Shown here: positions 1 through 10,992 of the stretch, one piece after another
How the letters are laid out: every line of letters starts with the position of its first letter
Numbering within the stretch: position 1 is the first letter of the stretch
Assembly: GCF_000276665.1 (NCBI RefSeq)
Contig: NW_004955474.1
Location: 10,007,992 to 10,071,991 of the forward strand
Direction: 5' to 3'
DNA from: Chinchilla lanigera
Taxonomy: Eukaryota > Chordata > Mammalia > Rodentia > Chinchillidae
Length of the DNA: 64,000 bases
Position numbers and translations under genes: made by a program
Notes under the pieces: model-generated
Database searches by the model: none
What the model was told of the DNA's origin: nothing
Seen by the model: only the letters and a program-made list of their open reading frames with translations

Positions 1-31
<31 letters not shown>
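1..31. repeat. (TA)n microsatellite at window edge
   Basis: An uninterrupted TA dinucleotide run opens the window. It probably continues outside the window, so its full length is unknown. Confidence 0.95.
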
Positions 32-32
<1 letters not shown>

Positions 33-129
33 CACAAAGAAAACAGAAAATATATTCCAGCTGGAATCCATACTTTTTAAGATTATAGTTGTTAATGCAT
101 ATTTTTGCACAAAGCAATGTCTCTCTCCT

Positions 130-460
130 GAGTTTTCACACATGTTCAATTGTGCTTTGATGGTACAAACTTTTCCTACTACTCTTCCTTGTCTTCCCTT
201 CTTTTCCCCTCCTATCAGTCCCATTCCCCATCCCTACTTTTTGGTCATCTATTTCGTCCAGTTTCAAATATGAGAAAAAAACATATTGCACTTTTCTTTC
301 TGCATCTGGCTTATTTAACCTGACATGACTATCTCCATTTTCTTGCAAATGACATGATTTTTTCCTTCTTTATGGCTGAGCAATATTCCATTGTACATAA
401 ATACCATATAGTCTTTACCCATCCATCTTATGATGGGTATCTAGGCTGTGAATCTACTCT
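130..460 (-). mobile_element. L1 3' UTR fragment, inverted
   Basis: Read on the minus strand this contains the typical mammalian L1 3'-region phrase in which a camp-style 'GGAATATTGCTCAGCCATAAAG' block is followed by a short-range match to L1 3' untranslated sequence. On the plus strand it appears as a stretch near 365-440 with 'tatggctgagcaatattcc' and 'tatgatgggtatctaggctg'. No L1 open reading frame is present, so this is only a 5'-truncated 3' end. A second short block at 1197-1245 shares most of the pyrimidine-rich sequence found at 195-240, which suggests another fragment of the same family. Confidence 0.75.
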
Positions 461-477
461 GCTAGTAAAATGGTATC

Positions 478-847
478 TTGGTCACTTTTCTCTCATTGCT
501 GAGACAAAATACCTGATGCCCATGATTAAGGAAGGAAAGGTTTATTTAGCTTATAGTTTATGGAAGTTTCAGTTGATAATCAGATGGCTCCAAGGCAGAG
601 TGGCACATGGCAGAGGGCAACAGTTCATGGTGGCAAAAAAGAGCAAAAGCAACAAGAGCAAAACGGGAGGCAACAAGCAGCCTCTTTCCCTCCCTTGCAT
701 TGTATAGAAGCTACCTACCTCAGGGCAGGTGTAGCACTCACACCCATAATCCCAGCATTGGACCATGAATCAATCACAAACTCTAGAAGTCCACCCCATG
801 ACTGCATGAGGCTTTGAGGGGACATCCGGACACAAACCATAACAAAT
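478..847 (-). mobile_element. ERVL-MaLR solo LTR (MST/ORR1-like)
   Basis: On the minus strand the element starts at about 847 with TGTTATGGTTTGTGTCC, the usual start of MaLR LTRs. It ends near 478 in a sequence resembling the family end (TTGTCTCAGCAATGAGAG...). An AATAAA-like polyadenylation region lies about 60 bp before that end. There are no internal retroviral genes, so it is a solo LTR. Family assignment is from recalled consensus; the exact subfamily needs RepeatMasker. Confidence 0.7.
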
Positions 848-1175
848 ATTGTAAGGAGACTAAGACAAGTGGATCCTTGCCTTTGCAAGATTGCTCAAAT
901 CCATACTAATTTTCATATTCTCATTATTTTAATTGTAAGGTTCACTGATATTAAAACTATCTCTTACTTAGCAAAAGCTCACTCATTTTGTCACACAGCC
1001 CCATCAAGTAAAATACCTGTGTTCAATCTTAATATCCCAAAACTTTGGGAAGAGACTTGCATGTTATTTTCTACTAATAATAAAGTATCTAATTTTATTG
1101 TTTCCCTTTTCTAGAAATTCAAATGAGTACAGTTCCATGTCTTCCCATATACATTCATGAGTAATAGGGTTTCAC

Positions 1176-1735
1176 ATGTCTGCACAGAGGTTCAGAGGTT
1201 CCCTTCTTTTCCCCTCCTACCAGGCCCACTCCCCATCCCTACTTCCTGGACATCCTGTCCCTAATTTACTATGTCCCAGCCTACAGACTGGAGTGTCCAA
1301 TGCAAGTGTGAGCCTCACACTGGCACCCTCTGATTATAGAGATCATTTATTCAGAAAGGCATGCTCTGCCCCCACATCTTGTAACCAATCAAAAAATACC
1401 TGTTATATTATTCTGTCTTATTTAAAATTAATTCACCTATCATTATTCAATACTCAATATTTTCTCCTTTCTACTTTCTTTTCTTTCTTCTTCCCTTCCT
1501 TCCTTCTTTTTTAATTTTTGTTTTTCTTGTCTTTCATGACCAGAACCTAAGTTCTATGAGACCCAGAAGCTGATATGTTTGCTTTATCACCATTTCCTTA
1601 ACATTTTAAAATATGTGTTACCTGGCACAAAACAGCCTCTGGGCAAATATTTGTCCAGAGAAATCAATTAATGCTTAATCAACATGTCAACTTAGTTCTT
1701 GCTCTCTGATTGTTTATATTCTTTCTATCAGTTAG
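1176..1735. other. Single-copy/old repeat spacer
   Basis: No gene is seen. Positions 1197-1245 resemble the pyrimidine-rich part of the L1 fragment at 195-240. A CT/T-rich run lies at 1465-1520. Positions 1540-1650 weakly resemble an L2 tail. Confidence 0.4.
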
Positions 1736-1737
1736 AT

Positions 1738-2058
1738 TACCCTACTCCTTGTTTTTCTCATGCCTGGTTCCTTCACATCACTTAGAACTCAGCTCAAGTG
1801 TCATCTTCTCAAAAAGCCACTACTGATTATTATCTTTGCCAATGCCTCCACAAAACCCTGTCTTTCTCATTCCCTAGTTTTAACTGAAAGATATAACTTA
1901 TGAGCCTCTGAAGTTACCTTTTAGATGTTTCTTTTCCATATGTATTGTCATCTTCCATCCCCACTAGAATGTAAGCCCCATGAGGAATTTCATCTTGTTT
2001 ATCACTGTATCTCCAGAACCTATAACAGGTCCAGACATGTAGAAGGCATTAGTAAAAG
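1738..2058 (+). mobile_element. L2 LINE 3' end
   Basis: This region matches the recalled L2 3' consensus in order. It has a block about 'cacttagaactcagctcaagtgtcatcttctc', later 'ccactagaatgtaagcccc atgagg', then 'tgtatctccagaacctataacag'. The match is diverged, as expected for an ancient mammalian LINE. It carries no coding capacity. Confidence 0.8.
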
Positions 2059-2059
2059 T

Positions 2060-2390
2060 GTTTTGGTCAGATTTCCAGTTGCTAGAACAAACCCCACACC
2101 AACAATTTAAAAGAGAGATTTATTAGGCTTATGGCTGCAGAAGATTCAGTCCAAGATCAGCTAGCTGGTTTCAAGGATCTTTGGAACCTCATGGCGGAAA
2201 GGAATGGCAAACAAGGAAGCACCTGGGAAGCAGAGTGCGGGAACTGCATCAGAGATGGAGAGGCGCAGACCCAGAGCCCAGGGTCACACTTCTATTACCC
2301 ACTCAGACAGCCCCAGAAGGGTGCTTTACTAGTTCTCTGAGCAGCTTCCAAGCCAATCAAATTTACAGCCTAGCTTAACTATCACACAGC
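2060..2390 (-). mobile_element. ERVL-MaLR LTR fragment
   Basis: This has the same architecture as the LTR at 478-847. On the plus strand it has a gttgctagaacaaa-type start, 'gagatttattaggcttatgg', a 'cagtccaagatcag' block and 'catggcggaaagg', which is the reverse complement of MST/MT-type LTRs. It is inserted directly after the L2 tail. The 5' LTR end near 2390 is not clear. Confidence 0.65.
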
Positions 2391-2809
2391 ATTTGTTCAA
2401 AAAAAAAGAATGAAAGTTTTTCACTGACAGCTTTAAAATATGTGCCCACATATGATATTATGATACAGAAAATAAATCAAATTGTTATTATATGAGTAGC
2501 TCACAATGAAAATTTCATATAAGATATGCATCAAAAGATGATCAAATTTTAATTGTTTTTAGAATTCGGTCCTTGTGCAGATGGTTTATGCAGTGGCCAC
2601 TTTAAATGTGACTACACTTACTTGTTAGTTTCCAAGAGAAAATCTTTCCATCTTTCCTCATACAAGTTGGAAAATTAAATTGCAAAGGAGACTTTGCTAT
2701 AATTGAAATATGTCTATCCACATTTGGCAAATACATCATACTGCCTAACGTATTTGTATATGAGAAAGGTTACTATTTCTAAAGGAAGAAAATTTCCCAA
2801 ACAAAAACA
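2391..2809. other. AT-rich spacer
   Basis: Nothing recognisable. Low GC, no convincing open reading frame, and no repeat family identified. Confidence 0.5.
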
Positions 2810-2814
2810 CTCTT

Positions 2815-3261
2815 CTGATGCTTACATCCCTTGTGGCTAGGTGTCCTCCTAAAGCCTCATGTGGTCATGGGTGAGGCTTTTCAGAGGTAGCTGGATCTAG
2901 GGTTCGTGATGCTGGGATTAAGTGTATGATGCTGGGATTAAGTGTGTGATTGGCTTGGCGTATTTCTGGATGTGGAAAATGGCAGGGCCCACCACCCACA
3001 GGGCAGGTATGCTGAATGAATATAAAGAGACAGAAAGAAGGCAGGCCAGCTGCTGCTGCTTCTCTACTGCCCGGCTTTGCTGTCTTCTGTCCTCCATGAA
3101 CTTTTAGTTCTCTGTGATGCCTCTCTGCCATGCTATCCTACCTTGGAGCTAGCCCATTATGAACTGAAACGCCCATGAACTGTGAGTTAAAATAAACCTT
3201 TCCTTCATTAACTTGTGAGTGTCAGCTATTTTGTCCCAGTAACAAGAAAAAGTAAGACAGT
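2815..3261 (+). mobile_element. ERVL-MaLR LTR, sense
   Basis: The plus-strand end 'aaataaacctttccttcatt ...' followed by 'ttttgtcccagtaacaag' and 'taagaca' is the usual R-U5 end of MaLR LTRs, including the AATAAA signal near 3190. Inside is a direct tandem duplication of about 21 bp ('gatgctgggattaagtgt') at 2908-2945. There are no internal genes. Confidence 0.75.
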
Positions 3262-4261
3262 CCCCAAACAGAATGAAGTTACACTTCATAAAATCTCAAA
3301 TCTCTGAGCCAGAACACCACAATTACCACTATCAGAAGTCAACAGTTACTGAATTGGCCCATACTTGACAGACTGGGCCTGTCAAATATGGAATATTCAG
3401 TTCTAAAATCAATACTATCTTGTAGTGCTGGAATCCTCCCCCATGTAAATATTCCCCACTCACTTGTGGGCACTTGGGACATCTCCCTTCCATTCACCAC
3501 CTCTTTTTAGATCTTTTCTGATTAACTTACTATTATAGAGTTTATATTCTCAATGTACTGTGGTAAAGACAGGTAAATATGGAGACAGCACATGACAGAT
3601 GTTTGTTAAAGATGAACACATAGAATGAGAGATAAAGCAACAGATGCAGTGGTTGATACACAGGTAAACATTCCAAATCTTCCGGGTCACTCAGAGTTAC
3701 ACAACTAAAGAGCATATCTGGTATGTGAGTCAGGTATGCTGCTTTGCAGTTGTTTTCCTGTTGCGTTGTGTGTTTATTTTATCCTCATTAGGAGCTTCCC
3801 TTGAGCAGAAAGTATGTTCTTCATTGTTTTCATACTACAATCAGGGGGCAAGTTGTACAGAGCCCCCAAACAGACTTTGAGTTCATTAACTGATTTTTTT
3901 ATTGAATAATATATAGCACTTATTAGGTGCTTTTTAAAAGGCACTTCTATGCACACTGTTGTTAGTAATATCATATCATGCATATGTTCCTAGTCTAATG
4001 CTAGATCAAGAAGACCGTGGATTGTAGTAAAAGGGATGGTAGTAACATAAATAGTTATGGTTGAGGGAATCATCCTTGTTTGTCAAAAACTAGCCCAGGT
4101 TTTTTATTGTTGTTGTTTTATTTTCTTATGAACCTAATAATCCCAGACTCAAAACACTCCAGACAGGGAGGCTTAAAACAATGAAACTGAAGAGGAAAAA
4201 CTAAAAGAAAACTTGGGTCCAGAAAAAACTAAATTCCAAGGGCACGATGTAAGACTTTAGT
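3262..4261. other. AT-rich spacer
   Basis: No gene seen. A weak MIR-like similarity at about 3650-3745 is too diverged to call. Confidence 0.4.
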
Positions 4262-4413
4262 CCAGGATTTGCAAGCTTCACTTTTTTAAAATGTAAATCC
4301 TTGATCATCATCTCAGATATTATGATTCAGCACAGCTGATGTAAAGCCCAAGAATATGAATTTTTAACACATCCTCCAAGATGATTCTGATGCTAGCTCT
4401 CTGAGAAACACAG
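4262..4413 (+). mobile_element. MER5A-like hAT-Charlie DNA transposon remnant
   Basis: The block from 'atcatcatctcagatattatgattcag' through 'aagaatatgaatttttaaca' and 'ccaagatgattctgatgctagc' to 'ctctgagaaacac' follows the recalled MER5A consensus in order. It is a non-autonomous, long-dead DNA transposon with no coding capacity. Confidence 0.7.
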
Positions 4414-5639
4414 GCCTAGGGAGAGCTGAAGTGACTACAAAAGACAGGCTGAGGAAAGATAGTCAGTTCAGTCATGCTTTCCATAAATGGCATGCTCAGG
4501 TACAGTTCAGTAATAAATATCCATTTGGCAGAGTACAGTGAGAAAATAAGACACTTATTTCGGTATACCATAAAAAGCAGTGCTCCTGAGATATGGAGGC
4601 AAGGTCTTAGCTCTGAGCGCGGGAGAAATGGGATGCTTTTAATGTGATAGTTTCACAGGAGACTCTAGGAATGTTTTACACTCTAGAGGATATATGGGTT
4701 CCAGATAAGATAATCTAGCTACAGAAAATGCAAAGAAGAAAACTGACACAGTTCCAATGTGTGGACAAGACAAAGCTCGTGGAGCAGACAATTTTGCTAC
4801 TTTAAAAAGTTCACTTATTTTTATCTCTAATATTCTAGATCTGGTGAGAAAATAGGAAATATAAACTAAAGATGAAAGCCACTCGCTAAAAAACCCCAGT
4901 CCAAGGGGAAGGGATAGGGTGAGAGGGTGCAAGGCCTTAGATTCCATCCCTAGAGCCATCATAGAAAATGTATGAAAATCCTGAATTAAACCCAAATATC
5001 ATAATGGAGTATAACTCAGCACAGTAATGTATTTTCAAATTCTAACAGGAAGGGTCCAGAAATGAAGTCTGAAAGACAGATGGTTATGAAGAAAGAAATA
5101 ATGGGGCAGGAGTTAATTCAGAACTTCAAAGTCCATGTTTCTCTCCAGGAAAAGACATCCTAGCATTATGCTATGGCAATAATCATATTTTAAAGTCTAT
5201 AACTACCATGATTTTTGCTACATACTTTTTTTTACTACATTTTTGCTATATTCCATCACACAATGCACAAAACAACAACTGCAGTGTAATGACTAGATCT
5301 TTCCATAGATGACAGAATAACTACGTGGCAAACATTCAACTAATTGCAGGTTTACATTATTAAGGAATATTTTGTTGCAAAGTATTAGGAATTAATATCT
5401 ATATATTACATAGAAGTGTCTGAAAAAATCTCATCCCTTGTTTAAATCAGAGTGCATATTTTTATACAAGTGAAAACCAAAGTCTAGAGAGGCTCATTGG
5501 CTTGTTCAGGTGAACACGTATGTTGCTTCAGAAGGAAATAACTTCTATCCTTTTTTTTTTAAAGCCCAAATATTTTTACTTGGCCTTTTGACTTCTTGAG
5601 ACAAGTTGATAGTCTGATTATGTTTCTCTAGTCTTTTAA
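4414..5639. other. Gene-free spacer
   Basis: AT-rich sequence with no exon, RNA gene or repeat that I can name. Confidence 0.4.
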
Positions 5640-5880
5640 ATATGATATTTAATGATTTTATTTAAAAATTCAAATATGAGCAGAAGTAGAATATCATCAT
5701 GAATCTCCATATACTCACTGCCCAGCAATGAAAATTATGCATTCCCTTACAGTCAATCACTCTCTTTCACCCTAGACTATTTAAGGCAAATTCCAGATAT
5801 TGTATAATTTCAGCACAGAGCATAAAATCTCAGTATTCTCTTTCTAAAAATAGTCACAATATATGGCTTCATGTAGTTTA
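5640..5880. mobile_element. Old L1M-type fragment
   Basis: The text 'gaatctccatatactcactgcccagca' followed by 'aaggcaaattccagatattg' and 'ctcagtattctctttctaaaaa' resembles a recalled L1M 3' untranslated block. It is diverged. I am not sure of its orientation. Confidence 0.45.
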
Positions 5881-6419
5881 GTGAGATAAGAAAGCATTAC
5901 ATTTAATCATATAAACTCATATTTATTATTTTATTGATAACAGAGATTGCCTGAGTTTGTCTCAACCTGAAACACAATGGTTTTTAGGGACCGTTTTTCA
6001 AGTACAATAGTTGTTTTTATATTAGTACAAGTTCTTCTGACTTTTTTTCACAAAGAAATTCTTAGTCATCTCTTCCTAACCTCAAGAACTTCTGAGTAAA
6101 TTATTCTGGTTCCTTTATAATGACTGGACCCTGGGAATTATGAGATTCTCCACTTAAAGCTTCCATTTTCATTGATTATGATGATAATCAAATGAATTAT
6201 TCTTTTCCTCTTGAGAACTATAGAGCTTCTTGATTCCAGGGGCTAATAAAAGCTCTGGTATTAGAAACAGCTCTCTCTTAAAAGCACTGAGAATAAGGAT
6301 CTGAAGCACAGACAGGACAGTGTTTCCAAGAAATATATTAGTTATCTTTTAAAAAATGATTATGCTTTGTAACAAATGTTAACTATACATTAATTTAATA
6401 ATACACATTTTATACTAAA

Positions 6420-6612
6420 TGATAATGTTTGAGATAGGTGTCAAATTAATCTTGGAGGAGAAGAATTTATGCAAACATAAACAAAATTATGTTGGCCATG
6501 AGTTAACAAATTTTGAATTTGTCATTTTGGATAATGGAGGTTTATTATATTATTCTATTTTTGTATATGTTTAAAATTATTCAGAATGAATTTTCTTATT
6601 AAGAGAATAAGA
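6420..6612 (+). mobile_element. Old L1M 3' end
   Basis: 'ggaggtttattatattattc' and 'tttttgtatatgtttaaaat' match the usual L1M 3' terminal phrase, which contains a 'tattctcttacttttgtatatgtttgaaa' style core. It is a short, diverged fragment. Confidence 0.5.
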
Positions 6613-9600
6613 AGCAGAGGTACTAACAAAATACATACAAGACCAAGTCCTCAAGTACACTTTACAAACCCTACTAGATTAGAACAACTACTAATCAGAC
6701 TGGTTTGGGTTACACCACACCCCACTTGTTCCAAACTGCACTAACAGAGGAGAAAAAGACAAATCTGAGTAACATGTAAGCAGACCAAGTATTTCTACTT
6801 CTGTTATTAATTACAGATAAATACTAGCTCCTCATAGAACCTAAAACAAAACTAGCTTCAGAGTATATTAATTATTCCATGATCTCATAGAGCAACTAGA
6901 AGATATAATAAGAAGAACAAACAATTTCCTTGGAAAATATTGTCAGGGAATCAAATCAGCTTCAGGGAAAGGAAAACCATGGCTTACTATTTCAGAGTAG
7001 ATGAAAAGTTCGTGAAAAATTAGTCCGTATGCTAACCCTTTTATAATAAATGTTAAAAAAGAATAAAATTAATACATGAACCATAACAACAGCAAGCAAA
7101 GCATGATTATTAGTGACAAAAGAATCTGTATTTAGATCAAAAAAGTAATAAGGGAAAGAATTTCTGCAAAGTGTAAATGTCTTGGTGACTGGTTAGTGTC
7201 CTTGTTCAAATATTTCCCTGGAGTTGGCAGAACTTGGTCCCTGCTTGTTTTAACCCACTTCAACCATGAAAATAGTCACCCTGGGAACTGAAAAGCTCAG
7301 AACAGCCCCAGAGCTGATCACTCACAGAGCCTAAGCCCATCCATAGGAGCTCAGGCTAGCTGGCTGCAGAGAGGCATTTGTACAAATTGTCCCCCCAAAA
7401 CAAAGAACTGGCGAAGAGGCAGCAAGCTCACTATACCACTGCCACCTTCTTGAGGAAGGTCTTTGAAAAATTTTGTACTGCCTAAGCTTCCAGAACAAGG
7501 CTCGAGAAAAGAGAAGGAGGAGGTGAGAAGCAAGTGACAGAGGAAAGGAGTGAACAAAGGAGAGGAAGGAAGATGTAGTAATGTACTTTTTGCCTATCTA
7601 CAAGGACATGTGACACCCAGTAGCTGCCAAAGAGAAGTAAAAGCTTAAAAATTTCCCAACCAAATTTTATGGAATTGTTATGAAAAATACCATATTATAG
7701 TTTGTATAATTTATAATGATATTTGTTTCTTCCCATTATGTCCTAGAGAAAAGGACACAATTGAAATTTAATTTTGAAATGCCAGGATCACTATAACAAT
7801 GACCATATTTGCCTTTAAAATTTGTTCGGTTTACAGTTACTCAATTATTTGATCATTTCAGGTGCAGTCATCTGATAGGTAAGTAACAAGCAACAGCTGC
7901 AGAACCCATAGAATGAACAATATACTCCATATATTTAGTCTTGATGCTGACTTAGCAATAAAATACACAGAAAAGTTGTAATACTTTCCTCTTATTTCTG
8001 TTACTTTACAAAATGGGATTTGTATAGACTTCAATGGAATAGCAAACATATTTTACACCTATTTACACATGGCCAGAACCTATAGTTCACACTTTACCAA
8101 ATGCATGCTCTTATGCAAATGAATTTAATATTTTATCCATCTTTATCCCTGGTTTTAAAAATATGCTCTTTAATTCATGTAAAGACATTACAAAAGTATT
8201 TTATATTCAAATCTAGAGTAAAAGATTTTTTTCTGTCATTGCCCTCCGAAACAGGATTCTGAGAAGACTTCAGCAATGAAGTATTATAACAGGAAGTGAT
8301 ACCAATTACACTTATATCCAAATAAGTTAAGTAATTAATTTTTCACAGGTAAAACTCTATCTTTAAATTTGTTTGATCTATAAGCAAGAGTAAACCAGAT
8401 CACTGCAGCTTTGAGATCTGCATTAAACATTTTGGGGGCATCTTGTGGGGGGCACTCAAGTTTGCAAGCAAAAAGCAAAAAACCAAGAGTGACAACTACA
8501 AGGTCAGGAAGTGAAATCATTACTAATGCAGCATCAGAAATCACATAACTCCTATAGAACACTGTCTAATTGTACAAATTATTTATTTGAAGATATACAC
8601 AAGCATACACAATGATTTTGAAATTTGGTACAGCTATTTCTTTAAGTCTATAAATATTTACCAATTCAAGAATCATAAAAATATAAGCTAGATATTTTTA
8701 ATGTACTGAATAGTCTTCATTTTCCCAGATAGAGTGTTATATAGAGTCTGGAATATATCTTGGACAATAAATTTCAGCCTGCTCTACTAAAAATAGCAAA
8801 GCCCTCTGGAAAGATTTATAGGACATAAAAGACTTAGTACATAAACTAGAAACACAGCACTGAACTTATTGAATACTGATTCACAGTTGGCCTGAAATAG
8901 TTTTCAATTCCATTTTTGGAATTTTACCTAAAAATCTTACTATTGCAAGCCACAAAATAGATAACAATCATTAAAGAAAAAATGTATACTTTAAGATTTT
9001 GATTATTTTCATTTACTGTACAAGAAGGTTTTTTTTCATTTTCCTTTTCTTGTTCAGCAATCTGTTCGTCTGAATACTTTTCACAATATTTTGGGAAATT
9101 TTCATTTGTGCATATTTATGGAATTTTGCACATTTGATAGTGTGACCACTTAAACATCCTAAATTTCTCCTTCAAAAGATATAAACAATACAAATAAATA
9201 TATGCTCTTTTACATAAATGAGCTCCTGTTTTATTCATATTTATAAACAGCCATTGCACACCTCTGAAGCATCAACATATATGTGTTTAGTGTTTACCAT
9301 TTGAGTATTGGTTAAAAATAAGAGACTAATTTCAGAATAAAATAATCACTCTCATAATACTGACTCAAAAATACTGAGTCTGTAGTGCTCCAAAAGTTCC
9401 AAATGTAAATTAAAATTCAGGCCACTGGTTCTGTTTTTCTCCTCTGCTAAATATTATACTGTTTATATGTCTTGTAGATCATGTTTCTACCTATTTCTGT
9501 AACACTCTGAACGTGTGGGTACTGACATAAATATTATATTTTTAATCGTAAAGATAATTTTATATTTTCAAGAACTGCTATTTACTGACGATATGCAGTG

Positions 9601-9770
9601 ATATATGTATGTTGTATTGGATATACAAGGTCTTCTAAATGAGTTTTACTTCAGTTGCTAAATGCAAGGAAATTATTTGTGACATAAAATTATATTGGAG
9701 ACAAATTTGTAGAACTTTTCCTTATATAAAAAAAGTTTAATTTTGGAAGGTTTTTCTGTTTAATTGAAAT
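6613..9770. other. AT-rich gene-free stretch
   Basis: No coding exon, RNA gene or young repeat was recognised across about 3.1 kb. Base composition is strongly AT-rich. Confidence 0.5.
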
Positions 9771-10580
9771 TTTCATTTGTAGTTTTTCGAACCAATCACT
9801 TTACTATCACTTGTGGAATTCCATTATGACGGACATTTTTCACCCCTTTTCAGGGAAGAGTCCCAGAGAAAATTCGCCTCTCCATGACCCTGCCCCGTTC
9901 CGTGTCTACTCCGCAATGACCCTCAGAGGATTTTCATGATGTATTAGAACCAAGAATCGGCGTGATTTTAAAGGAGTTACTGCTTAACAGTCTAAACTAT
10001 TTTAAGCTCGCTATTGCAATTCATTTTAAAACAAAAGAAAAAAAGGAAAGCTACTTTTGAAATGGAATCAACAGTTCGGTAAATGATGCCGGATTGCCCG
10101 TCCGCTTATTTTAGCTTTATCTGTGTACGCGGGGTGAAGGTGGGGGTTCTGCATTTATCCTTTTTTTTTTTTAATTATACAATAACCACAATATGATCAA
10201 ATCGCAGCTACGGATTGACCAAGCGGGAACGAGTGAAGAGACCAAGCCTGATCCAGCTTCAGGAAGAACTGCTTCCTCCGGTTGATAGGGATGATTAAGC
10301 CCTTCATCTTTTGATCAACAGAGAAGCTGCAGCGCTGCCGTCTCACAGGAACATATACAGGCACTTGTACCCACCGAGAGCCCTCCTAAACTAGGTAGAA
10401 AGCGTGCGTCGCTCACACCTACAAGAGGGTGGGCCCGAGGAAAGACGTGGAGAGAGAAGGGTGCGAAGTTAGTAAGGGCGCTTTGAAAAACTGAATCTGT
10501 TTCTTGTTCCTATCTCTTTTCCTGTCCTGCTCCCTCATTCCAAAGAAATATACAAATATACATATATATGTATGTGTGTA
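9771..10580. promoter_or_regulatory. Candidate conserved non-coding block
   Basis: Single-copy sequence with no repeat, moderate CpG content, and closely packed homeodomain and HMG-type words (for example 'aaccaatcactttactatcac', 'attatgacgg'). It lies just upstream of the CRE-containing GC block. Conservation cannot be tested here, so this is a low-confidence regulatory call. Confidence 0.25.
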
Positions 10581-10619
10581 TCATCCAGTGCCCAAAAATT
10601 TGGAGCTTTCTTTGAAACA

Positions 10620-10992
10620 CTGAAGTGCCTGATAATTAACGATGCTGCTCTGGGCGCCTGTGGCCGAGCCTGGCTTCTGGCCGCTTGCAGCCCCTGACGT
10701 CAGCGGCCGCGCTGCCTGCGTCAGATCCCAAGCTGGCCGGGGGTGGCCTGGACCCGAGCTGCGGGGGAGGGGGTTCTGGACAGGGTTGGATGAAACCCCA
10801 GGGGTGGCGAAAGGGGCTTTCCCCGGTGCACGCAAGAAACTCCTGTCGCAGTTACAATGACAACTTTTGCAGCTCCAGGGGATTAGCGGGCAACCCCGAC
10901 TGCAATCAGGTCTCAGGGCCAAGATCGCGTGCAGTCTCCCGGACTAGGCAGGGGTGGAGGGTGTGCAGAAAGAGGCCCGAGGGAAACGCAAA
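10620..10992 (+). promoter_or_regulatory. GC-rich promoter-like block with full CRE and a splice donor
   Basis: A GC/CpG-rich block carries a perfect palindromic cAMP response element (TGACGTCA, 10695-10702), next to a NotI-type GCGGCCGC. A strong U1-complementary donor (CAAA|GTAAGT, intron from 10993) lies about 290 bp downstream. This layout fits the first exon of an unannotated non-coding transcript. There is no recognisable protein in any frame. The transcript itself is inferred. Confidence 0.3.

Noticed and set aside
3650..3745. MIR-like fragment
   Set aside because: Only a few short words match the core; too diverged to call.
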